DNA of 14,498 nt, taken from positions 1-14,498 of the forward strand of contig SSNU01000385.1 in NCBI GenBank assembly GCA_012064415.1. The letters are read 5' to 3'. The notes beneath the pieces were generated by a model. That model made no database searches and had not been told where the DNA came from. It was given only the letters and a program-made list of their open reading frames with translations. This DNA comes from Gyrodactylus bullatarudis. Its lineage: Eukaryota; Platyhelminthes; Monogenea; Gyrodactylidea; Gyrodactylidae. A program made the position numbers and the translations under genes. Each line of letters opens with the position of its first letter. The first letter of the stretch is position 1. Positions 1 through 6,917 of the stretch are shown here, one piece after another.

Positions 1-222
1 ATCTGAAAAAAAACTCTTATGACCACCCTCTCTCCTTCAAATCAGTAAAAATTTTCGGTTCAAAGATCGAAAAAATGGGATTTTGGCGCCAAATCGAAAT
101 TTTAAAAATCACCATATTTTTCATGAACATCATAGTGGGCAAAATGACTAGGATTCGAAAAAATCGTTAACAAATTTTAGTTCTTGATGAAAAATCGAGA
201 TTTCTGTAAAAGTCATAGACAA
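1..222. repeat. Foldback-family arm fragment, cut by the window edge
   Basis: This stretch matches the right arm of the foldback element at 1022-1752 in the same orientation. Shared blocks are the run around GATTTTGGCGCCAAATCG (76-93 here, 1560-1577 there), the following AAATTTTAAAA, the CATATTTTTCAT block, and the end AAAAATCGAGATTTCTGTAAAA. Similarity stops near 222. An insertion of roughly 30 bases around 1609-1640 is present only in the other copy. No coding potential is seen. The rest of the element would lie to the left of the window. Confidence 0.7.
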
Positions 223-445
223 TTTCCTGATAATATCACTATTCTCACTTGAATTATTTTTTATAAAATAGAGATTAATTTAAATATGACGCCAATAATA
301 GGCTAATTACTAATCAAAAAGATACTAGCTGTGAAATAAATTTGGTTGATATAAAGTTTGGAATTTATAATTCACGTAGTTTTTCAAACACGTCCTAAGA
401 TCCACATAATTCATAATTCAGAAAATTGAAAGAAGATATATAAAA
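223..445. other. Unassigned AT-rich sequence
   Basis: No open frame, RNA gene or clear repeat boundary is visible. The right end runs into the repeat that carries the hammerhead-like motif. The block TCAGAAAATTGAA near 418-430 recurs near 2530, just upstream of a similar A-rich run, so part of this stretch probably belongs to that repeat family. Confidence 0.4.
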
Positions 446-480
446 ACCAAATGTACATTTCTCGAAGCATCATCAGTGGT
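446..480 (-). ncRNA. Hammerhead-ribozyme-like motif, copy 1
   Basis: Read on the minus strand this 35-nt segment has the parts of a minimal hammerhead in order: ACCA (helix I, 5' side), the invariant CTGATGA, eight bases (TGCTTCGA), GAAA, TGTACA, TT, and TGGT (helix I, 3' side). ACCA and TGGT pair over 4 bp. Helix III is the palindrome ATGTACAT, which gives 2 bp with a 4-nt loop in one molecule or 8 bp in a dimer. The conserved A15.1-U16.1 pair and H17 (a U) fit. Helix II is weak: only its closing U-A pair is clear. Very short helix III is known from hammerheads of Penelope-like retroelements. Activity is untested; the covariation with the copy at 4326-4366 is the main support. Confidence 0.5.
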
Positions 481-790
481 AATTCTTCGAAAATGATTTA
501 AGTTAAGACTTCTTTCAAGAATCTTGAATCAAGATAATAATTTACAAATTATGAATGAAATAGTAAAACTATTCCTATAATCTTCAACTACTTTGGCCAA
601 TGTGAGCTTTTTCACTTTTTTCGCCACTGTTGCTATTTAATGGAAAGTTTCGGTGTTTTTTAGCTTACATTTTATTCTTATTTTCTTTGACTTTTACTAT
701 TTCTTTCATAATTTGTATCTTGAATGAACTTTTAACTTGTATCATTTTTGAAGAATTATCACTGATGATATCGTCATAATATAAATTCTC
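446..790. repeat. Degraded inverted pair of the hammerhead-bearing repeat
   Basis: The minus-strand sequence of about 466-575 resembles the plus strand of about 690-775. Shared pieces are TTTTACTATTTC followed by CATAATTTGT, then ATCATTTT, GAAGAATTA and CACTGATGAT. The two arms therefore point at each other around a centre near 600-690. The right-hand copy keeps CTGATGA at 762-768 but has lost GAAA, so its ribozyme core is broken. The centre (GTGAGCTTTTTCAC near 602-615) also matches, in opposite orientation, the repeat at 4289-4707. An 99-codon open frame on the minus strand (665-964) crosses this repeat and resembles no family I know, so I treat it as chance. Confidence 0.5.
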
Positions 791-1021
791 ATATTCATGT
801 ACTAAATAAGTTTTGTTAGAATCTCGAACAAACAATCTTTTTGAATATGACCTGAAATATCTTACAGTATTAAAAATGCTGTGTGTGGCCGGGAAGTTCA
901 AAATGATCAGAATTAAATTCCTGGAATCTATTTCTAGTGGATATTTCTTCCTAGGAGCAACCATTCATGTTAAATAGTTTATCCCAAGTTTATCTAGCCC
1001 AAATTCAATCTAAAGCTGATC
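791..1021. other. Unassigned AT-rich sequence
   Basis: No supported feature is visible here. It separates the inverted repeat pair from the foldback element. Confidence 0.4.
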
Positions 1022-1752
1022 GATATGAAGTTGGGAATCTATGATTTTTACAGAAATCTCAATTTTTCATCAAGAATTCGAATTTGTTAAAGATTTTTTG
1101 GAATCCTACTCATGTTGCCCACTTTTACCAGTTGAAGAAAAAACTTCTGAAAAAAAATATTTTTATGCAAAATATGGCCATTTCAAAATTCCCATCTGGC
1201 GCCAAAATTCCATTTTTTCGAACTTTGAGCTAAAATTTTTTATTGGTTTCAAAGTGGGAGGCTAATCGAAAGAGTTTTTTCATGATCAAAATTAGACACG
1301 AAAATCAATTCAACTGAATTTGATCTTATGCATACCCTTATTATCGTTTGGGAGCGGAATTTCGACTTTTTGATCAGTTTCACTACTTGAAAATCAATGA
1401 AATTTCGATAATTCAAAATCTCTCGAAAATGGGTTAACTGTCGGTAATTTGACGGTGCTAGTCAGATTTCTTGTCTAATCTTGATCCTGATAAACCTCTT
1501 TTGATCAGCCTCCCACTTTCTAATCAACAAAAATTTTCGGTTCAAAGATCGAAAAAATGGGATTTTGGCGCCAAATCGAAATTTTAAAATTTACCATATT
1601 TTTCATAAAAAATAATTTTTTTTCAGAATTTTTTTCTTCAATTGGTAATAGTGGGGGCACATGGGTAGGATTCCAAAAAATCTTCATAAATTTCGAATTT
1701 CTGATAAAAAATCGAGATTTCTGTAAAAATCATAGATTCCCAACTTCATATC
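1022..1752. mobile_element. Foldback/MITE-like element with long imperfect arms
   Basis: The left arm (1022 to about 1308) is the reverse complement of the right arm (about 1465 to 1752), leaving a loop of about 155 bases. The outer ends, GATATGAAGTTGGGAATCT then ATGATTTTTACAGAAATCTC, match closely across the arms. Further in, the arms share TCTGGCGCCAAAA / TTTTGGCGCCAAA, AAAGTGGGAGGCT and GATCAA-ATTAGACA with scattered mismatches and indels. Open frames inside (1041-1265, 1557-1769) lie in the arms and are mirror products of the repeat, so no protein is called. I could not find a convincing target-site duplication, and the superfamily is unknown. The segment at 1-222 is another copy of one arm, which shows that this is a dispersed family. 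Confidence 0.75.
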
Positions 1753-2957
1753 AACCAACTTTATGTTGACATGAATTGAGAAATTGAATTTATTCTCCTT
1801 AATTAATCTTTCAAATGTGTTCTCAAGCAGCCAAATGTACTTTTATTTGCTCTCTTTTTCACATTTCTCTCTTGATTTATTTTCCAACTTTTCGCGCAGA
1901 TGGAAACTCATATCTGTTAAACAGGTCCTGGATTGAACAACGAATGTTCAGTATAAATCACAAGTATGAATTATAAAGATTTTGAATTTGCACAAATTAT
2001 TTACATCTCGTGAATTATTAATATTTTAAAATAGCCTATAATCGTGGTAGTTAGAGATGTAACAAATTTTTCAACCTATTTTAAAAACCTACTCAAATGA
2101 TAATTCTAAGAATTCTAAACATTATTTTATTTAAGATCGAGTATCAAAATGATTCTCTGTGATAATATTCAAGTTTAAAGATAAGACTTTTTTTTAAATT
2201 AATTTTTACTACGTTTCAAAATTTTTTTTGCTGATAAGGCTTTGAGGGTTTTTTCAATTAAATAGTATTAGAATCATGTTAGGATCATTTCTGTTAAATT
2301 TTGTTATTTCACTATGCCTACAAGAGAATTTAGGGAAAATGGGCAATGCACGACTATGCATGGGATTGCAAACGAATTTTCAGTTATTTTAGATTTTCAG
2401 TTTATTTTATTTTTGTTATCAAAATTAAATGTGGAAATTTCACGAAAAACTTTGATTCAAAAAAGTTCAAAATTCGTTACATCTCTAGTGGTAATTCACG
2501 CTTCTTCAGAACTGTAAGAATTACTCGAGTTCAGAAAATTGAATGAAAAAAACGCATAATAATCATTGTTATTGATAATTTTTACAAGGTTTATTCTGTT
2601 AGTTTCAGATGAAAAATATCTCAAAAAGTTTTAGTTTGAGATTTTAAAGAAATTCCTTAGCTAAAATTTTTTTCTTCCTTTTTTTTATTCACAAGAGAGT
2701 ATTCAGTTAGCCTAGCTCATGCAAGCTAACACAATATATATAATACAATCAGAGTCAAGGAGTGGCTACTGATCAAATCAAATTTTTGTTCTTTCGTTAA
2801 TTCACTTTTATCTTGTAGGATAAATCAATTTTGTCTTTGAAAAAAAAGAAAAAAACTCATAAAACATCTCAAATAACCTGAACAAAGTCATATACATTAG
2901 ATCAAATCGGATGTTTTTGTTAGAATATACTTGAATATTCACGTAATTTTGTATATA
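1753..2957. other. Gene-free AT-rich spacer with a short separated inverted repeat
   Basis: No coding region is supported. Two overlapping frames near 2314-2546 are short and unlike any family I recognise. The 19-mer TAGAGATGTAACAAATTTT at 2052-2070 recurs inverted at 2469-2487 with one mismatch, and flanking bases match more loosely. This may mark a decayed short element of about 440 bp. The block CAGAAAATTGAATGAAAAAAAC near 2531 resembles the ends of the repeats at 418 and 4289. Confidence 0.4.
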
Positions 2958-2986
2958 CAGACGTGGACATAAACATAGGCACCCCT
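2958..2986. repeat. Outer left terminal repeat of the Tc1-like element
   Basis: It begins CAGACGTGGACATAAACAT and ends GGCACCCCT. It matches the right terminus inverted with two differences (A/G at base 2, C/T near base 18). The preceding TA is the expected target dinucleotide. Confidence 0.9.
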
Positions 2987-3137
2987 CTATTAATTTTCTT
3001 ATTTTGAGTTTTACAAACCATAAGTAGCCAATAGTTTGATTTAACTCTTTAACATATTAATTTAATTAGTTTTATCTATAAATAATATAGGAATTTTTAA
3101 GAATTAACGAGATTTGCATGATTTATGTTATTTCGCC

Positions 3138-3161
3138 TGGCCATAATTATAGGCACCCTTA
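3138..3161. repeat. Inner left transposase-site repeat
   Basis: GGCCATAATTATAGGCACCC repeats the core of the outer terminus (GGACATAAACATAGGCACCC) in direct orientation. It fits a second transposase-binding site. Confidence 0.75.
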
Positions 3162-3275
3162 CATAAAATTTGGTTTAATTAACTTATCATGGGAGTTCAT
3201 AGGCTCTTCTTCAAATTTTCTTGGTCGTTGCTGAAAAGCCTTTTGACAAGTGAAACGGAAAGAAATTTTTTTTGA

Positions 3276-4035
3276 ATGGTTAAAATCGATCAAAGCATAA
3301 CCTCTAGCGATATTTCAAGTGAAATTAGAAAAAGAGGATAAGAAATTTCGAGCCGAAACATGAGGCGAATTATCGAAAACAGTGGTCTCCAAGAACGTTG
3401 CCCAAGAAAAACTTCCTTCTTGGAGAAAAAGAACAAATCGGTACGTTTGAAATAAGTAAAAATAATCGAAAATCAGTCTCAAGAATTTCCAAACTCAATA
3501 TTATGATTTAATGAACTTTTTGGGGCTGCAGACGAACCTTACTTTGTTAGAGCGATGAATTCAATACATGATGAAAAGTACACGCTACCCACTCTTAACC
3601 ATGGTGGAGGTGTACTAATTTTCTAGGGATTATTTTTTGTGTCAGGAAAAGAAAAAAAATTTCGACTACTGGAATAATGAAATCTGAAAAATACCATCAA
3701 ATTTTGGAGTAAAATCAGTCAGTGATAATATGCTTTAAATGGAAGAGACAAATTGGAACTTCCAACAAGATAATAATCGGAAAAATTCGTCCAAGACTAC
3801 AAAACGGGAAAAATTATTTGTGGCATTCAATGAATCTCGACCTTGATATCATTGAAAATCTTTGGCAAGATCTCAAAAATACAGTCTACTTGAGAAACCC
3901 CCAGGAATCTAAAAGAACTTGAGAAGAAACCGTCGATAAATGGTCAAAAATTCCTCAATATCGATGCAAAATATTTTTCGATGTTGATAACAAAAGGATT
4001 CAAAGAGTACAAATTCTACAGTCGAATTTCGTCAT
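3276..4035 (+). pseudogene. Tc1-like transposase, broken
   Basis: The remains follow the Tc1 transposase plan from N to C terminus. From ATG 3276 comes a helix-turn-helix-like stretch (IDQSITSSDISSEIRKRG, then RRIIENSGLQ). Next are PRKTSFLEKKNKSVRLK, the region of the first catalytic Asp (FNELFGAADEPYFVRA near 3507, where family members usually have SDES...LFG, so Asp appears as Asn), and LNHGGGVLIF-stop-GLF near 3597, where families have HGGG..MVWG. The second Asp is in NWNFQQDN at about 3769, and the last catalytic residue is in DLDIIENLWQDLK near 3839-3877. A frameshift separates these last two, and their spacing of about 28 codons is shorter than the 34 residues between them in DD34E enzymes, so bases are missing. 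The tail (KWSKIP near 3940, then R-Q-V) is also family-like. Several in-frame stops are present. It cannot make an active enzyme. Confidence 0.88.
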
Positions 4036-4044
4036 CTTTTACTC

Positions 4045-4070
4045 AAAGGTGCCTATATTTTTGTCCATAA
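4045..4070. repeat. Inner right transposase-site repeat
   Basis: On the minus strand this reads GGACAAAAATATAGGCACC, the same core as the outer ends. It lies just after the end of the transposase relic. Confidence 0.75.
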
Positions 4071-4238
4071 AAATTTGCCTGGCAATCTTTTAAATCCACG
4101 ATATTTAATACATTTTTTCACTAATACACATTTCATTTTTTATCCTACAATACATAAGATACACTGTGAAGTTCTAAAAAACTCAAAAAAATTCTTCATA
4201 TTGGTTAGCAGAAAATTAATGAAATATGATTTAAGAGT

Positions 4239-4267
4239 AGGGGTGCCTATATTTATGTCCACGTCCG
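4239..4267. repeat. Outer right terminal repeat of the Tc1-like element
   Basis: Inverted copy of 2958-2986. The final bases CCG replace the expected CTG and the following dinucleotide is AA instead of TA, which indicates post-insertion mutation. Confidence 0.88.
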
Positions 4268-4288
4268 AAAATCCACTTAATTGCATGT

Positions 4289-4707
4289 AGGAATTTTGAA
4301 GAATTGAAAAAACAAGAGGTTTATTAACACTGAATACGTATTTCTTAAAGCTTCATCAGCAATGTTACTTTAAAAATGAAAATTATGAATATAATCATTG
4401 AAATAACAAATTACAAATGTTAGAATGAAAATAGTAAGAAGCAAGTTCTATAGAAAACTCAACATTAGTAGCAGAAATGAAGAGAAAAAAGGGTGAAAAA
4501 GCTCACATAGCCCAAGGTAGTATGAGAGAATATGTATGGTTCTTTTGAACACACAGATCTGGTTTAATAGTATTGATAAAGAATTTCTCTTTAATCCAAA
4601 GATCAGTGCTGTCATCACCTGGGTTCTTATAAAAGATTGAAAAATTGGAATAGTCAGCATTAGGATTTTTGTCCGTCAAATGTTTTTTTCAATTCTTCAA
4701 AATTCCT
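4289..4707 (-). repeat. Repeat with short inverted ends, possible Penelope-type or SINE-like relic
   Basis: The ends are near-perfect inverted copies: AGGAATTTTGAAGAATTG plus an A-run at 4289-4314, and its complement at 4681-4707, differing by one A. Inside, read on the minus strand, are TGTGAGCTTTTTCACC (near 4490-4510), TTACTATTTTCATTC and the hammerhead-like motif at 4326-4366. The same series, in the same order, occurs on the plus strand around 600-775, so this is a dispersed family. A 70-codon open frame on the minus strand (4448-4660) shows no recognisable domain. No reverse transcriptase is present. Assignment to Penelope-like terminal repeats is inference from the ribozyme-like motif only. 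Confidence 0.5.
4326..4366 (-). ncRNA. Hammerhead-ribozyme-like motif, copy 2
   Basis: On the minus strand this 41-nt segment reads AACATTG, CTGATGA, AGCTTTAA, GAAA, TACGTA, TT, CAGTGTT. AACATTG and CAGTGTT pair over 7 bp with one G-U wobble (helix I). Helix III is the palindrome ATACGTAT. The catalytic-core bases match the hammerhead consensus. The eight-base helix II segment does not pair well (A opposite A at its base). AATAAA follows shortly after on the minus strand. Compared with the copy at 446-480, helices I and III have changed sequence but kept pairing. Confidence 0.5.
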
Positions 4708-4752
4708 TTTTGTTAAAAATATTTCTATATTGTACAAATATAAAAAAAATTA

Positions 4753-4960
4753 GGGATAATGACAAAAAATGTATCAAAAGAGAGAGAAAATAACAAATCC
4801 TAAATCAATATACACGATATATTTACAAAACTTATATCAAAATTGACAAGTCATAAGTCAGTCTATTCGAGCATTGACAAATCATAGATCAGTCTTAGTG
4901 AGAATTGACAAAACTTATATCAAATTTAACCAATAGCATATCAGAATTGCCTATTATTAG
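4753..4960. repeat. Left terminal inverted repeat of the MULE
   Basis: It matches 6142-6349 inverted, with point differences and an indel near 4808. Within it the motif ATTGACAA followed by (A/T)C-TA--TCA recurs at spacings of about 30-34 bases (about 4841, 4873 and 4903). Such subterminal repeats often serve as transposase-binding sites. The inner boundary is approximate (similarity fades after GAATTGCCTAT). Confidence 0.88.
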
Positions 4961-5024
4961 GATGTGATAAACTTGAAGTTAATTTAATATTAACATATTT
5001 AATTGTAATCGTAATTGTAATTAG

Positions 5025-5636
5025 ACTAGATGTGTGTTTTTTAAAGGCAACACTCGTTATGTCTTACTGACTGCAACATGAATTGATGCTGATAACGAGA
5101 TATTTCCGATAGCAGTACAAATAGCTTATTCGGAATGTCAGGACACATGAACTTTCCTTCTCCAATGCCTAAATGACAGTCTCCATCTTAGCAATAAACG
5201 TGCATACCATCCTTACTTTGAAAAAAAATTAGAGCTATTGATCGACCAATCAAAAAAATAGTTGGTCCAGCAAACAGATGACAATAACTTTTTCAGAGTT
5301 GGAAAAGACAATTCAAACTCTTTATAGAACATTGTGGATATAAATAATAATTTGTGCTGATGTAAATTTATGGTTCACAATGGATTTCCATGCGAGCATG
5401 TCATGGCTGCGTTATTGAATCAGAACCAGGATATTTCAAATTTTATACCTTAAGTGTTCAAGAATGAAAATCTATCTGCCACATATAACTTGAAGTTTAA
5501 TTTTTGCGATATTGAAGAGCTGAAAACTTTTGAAATTGAATCATTATTGGTTAGTCGCAAAAAAGGTAGACAGAAGAGAAAAAGAATTCGCTCATTGGCA
5601 GAAAAAGTTCTAAAATGTTCAAACGGATTCTTTTAG
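5025..5636 (+). pseudogene. MULE transposase relic with SWIM zinc finger
   Basis: One frame carries recognisable sequence from about 5025 to the stop at 5634-5636, despite six internal stops (TGA at 5079, further TGA, TAG and TAA). FKGNTRYVLLTAT, then IDADNEIFPIAVQIAYSE, then TFLLQCL match the segment after the first catalytic Asp of MULE transposases (families: LLxAxxxDxNN-FPLAF...ExxxxWxWFL). The in-frame TGA before TFLL stands where families have Trp. Further on, C-x-C (5355-5363, its middle codon now TGA) and PCEH (5388-5399) form a C-x-C-x9-C-x-H SWIM finger, typical near the C terminus of these enzymes. It ends in a basic tail (RKKGRQKRKRIR). The first Asp and the middle of the catalytic domain are missing. 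No frameshift is needed across about 590 bp, so decay here is by substitution plus a large in-frame loss. Confidence 0.85.
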
Positions 5637-6141
5637 AATATAAATATAAAAAGTTTTAAAGTGAAAACTCAAATAAATTAGCTACTATTTGATGTATCTC
5701 TCACCTTAATTCGAGCGGTAGTGTATAGAATAGCTATTACTATAGTAATATGACCATGAGTGTGGGATTAAAAGGGGTAAAAATATACAAGAACGAAATG
5801 ATTTTGTAAATTCTAACCAGCTTTTTCAGAAAGAGCATAAAAGTCGAAGAAAATATCTATAAAGCTCTTTTTCTTGAAAGGTATGAGCGTTTGAAGTTAA
5901 AATTTATGGAGAAAATTGACTCCAAAATACAAAATTTTCGACAAAAAAGTAGCTGGAATGCGCAATTTTTTGTTTTGGGCGACACTCAAGGTGTCATTAG
6001 ATAGGAAATTTAATTGTGATTCTAATAATGCCTAATTAGTTAATTGAATTTTTTATTTTAATAAAAATTTAATTGTTTGAAATTATTTACTTGCAAAATT
6101 TTTCTGAAAGTGTCCTATTAATTATTATTTGACCATAATTT

Positions 6142-6349
6142 TCGTCTAATTACAATTATAGGCAATTCTGATACACTATTAGTTAAATTTGATATAAGTT
6201 TTGTCAATTCTCACTAAGACTGATCTATGATTTGTCAAAATTGATTTAAGTCTTGTAAATATATCGTGTATATTGATTTAAGAAGTGTCAAAAATGATTT
6301 AGGATTTGTTATTTTCTCTCCCTTTTGATACACTTTTTGTCATTATCCC
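6142..6349. repeat. Right terminal inverted repeat of the MULE
   Basis: Inverted partner of 4753-4960, ending CATTATCCC at 6349. It carries an extra TTTTTGACACTTCTTAAATC-like repeat unit (minus strand, near 6280-6300) that the left end lacks. This is consistent with gain or loss of subterminal repeat units. Confidence 0.88.
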
Positions 6350-6536
6350 AAAAAATTAACAAAAATCATTATAATGTGTCCCGATAGTCAAAAATTGAAT
6401 AGTCGGTATCCTTGTCTAATCTCGATCCTTTTGAGTCAACTTTAATTTTGATATCAAAAAATAACTCCATGTCAAAGATCAAAAAACTGAAAAATTTGGG
6501 AAAATATCTGTCTTAAAAGTTCGAAAAAAAATTTTC
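6350..6536. other. Spacer between the MULE and Merlin, perhaps an old foldback arm
   Basis: No gene. The pieces CTTGTCTAATCTCGATCCT (6410-6428) and TCAAAGATC near 6473 resemble the inner right arm of the foldback element (CTTGTCTAATCTTGATCCT near 1471 and TCAAAGATC near 1541) at similar spacing. A diverged arm fragment is plausible. The last eight bases are the left Merlin target duplication. Confidence 0.35.
6529..6536. repeat. Target-site duplication of Merlin, left copy
   Basis: AAATTTTC immediately outside the left terminus is repeated exactly at 8061-8068. Merlin elements are known for 8-9 bp duplications. Confidence 0.9.
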
Positions 6537-6665
6537 GGTAACACTTCGATAGAAGTTCAGCGCAAATTTTCTGTTTTAGGGGGGTGAATGCGATAACCAA
6601 TGAGATTTGAGCGAATAATTTTTACGTGTAAAACCCTGAAATAACTCAAGGGGGATCAGTAGTTT
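6537..6665. repeat. Left 129-bp terminal inverted repeat of Merlin
   Basis: Identical in reverse complement to 7932-8060. A further 39-bp matching block follows at 6790-6828 (paired with 7893-7931). On this side it is pushed inward by 124 bases (6666-6789) that the right end lacks. Confidence 0.95.
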
Positions 6666-6858
6666 ATTAGAATAGACCTTTAATACACCAAATTCTCTTT
6701 ATTTTCGTACAAGTTCATACTTCGGATGAGGTTCAGGATAAACTCCTTTGTTTTGATTAATTAAATTATAATTTTGTCTGGAAATTTTTTTTTCAATTAT
6801 AACCCATTAATTGATTGAGTTTGATTTATAACTAAAATTGACTTATAATAATAATAAT

Positions 6859-6864
6859 TTTATT
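6859..6864 (-). promoter_or_regulatory. Possible polyadenylation signal for the Merlin transposase
   Basis: AATAAA on the minus strand lies about 55 bases past the transposase stop at 6918-6920. The position is right for an mRNA 3' end, but the motif is common in AT-rich DNA. Confidence 0.4.
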
Positions 6865-6917
6865 AAACAAATTAAATTTTAAAGAGACTATCATCTAAAT
6901 CTACATTTTCATTAAAA

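Larger units (their letters stand above)
2958..4267 (+). mobile_element. Degraded Tc1-like DNA transposon (1310 bp, IR/DR ends)
   Basis: The outer ends are 29-bp inverted repeats: left 2958-2986 starts CAGACGTGGACATAAAC, and right 4239-4267 gives CGGACGTGGACATAAAT on the opposite strand. The left end is preceded by TA (2956-2957), the Tc1/mariner target. The right end is followed by AA, so the duplication has decayed. Second copies of the binding-site motif (GG-CAT/AA-ATAGGCACC) sit inside each end at about 3138-3161 and 4045-4070, about 174 and 194 bp from the outer copies. This is the inverted-repeat/direct-repeat layout known from Sleeping Beauty-like Tc1 elements. The total length is typical of Tc1 elements. 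The transposase inside is broken, so the copy is not autonomous. Confidence 0.9.
4753..6349 (+). mobile_element. Mutator-like element (MULE), decayed, 1597 bp
   Basis: The element starts GGGATAATGACAAAAA at 4753 and ends with the complement at 6349. It is flanked by a perfect 9-bp direct repeat, AAAAAATTA (4744-4752 and 6350-6358), the duplication size typical of Mutator elements. Long terminal inverted repeats of about 200 bp and an internal relic with a MULE-like transposase core and SWIM zinc finger agree with this. The relic has six in-frame stops and the element is short for an autonomous MULE, so it is a dead, internally deleted copy. The sequence between the relic and the right end (about 5640-6140) contains no gene I can recognise. 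Confidence 0.9.

Noticed and set aside
762..776. Another hammerhead core at CTGATGA
   Set aside because: GAAA is absent at the required spacing (TAAT instead). It is a broken relative only.
665..964. 99-codon minus-strand open frame
   Set aside because: It overlaps the degraded inverted repeat pair, has no recognisable domain and an AT-driven composition. Treated as chance.
1041..1265. Plus-strand frame in the foldback left arm, with its counterpart at 1557-1769
   Set aside because: Both frames are products of the inverted arms and match no protein family.
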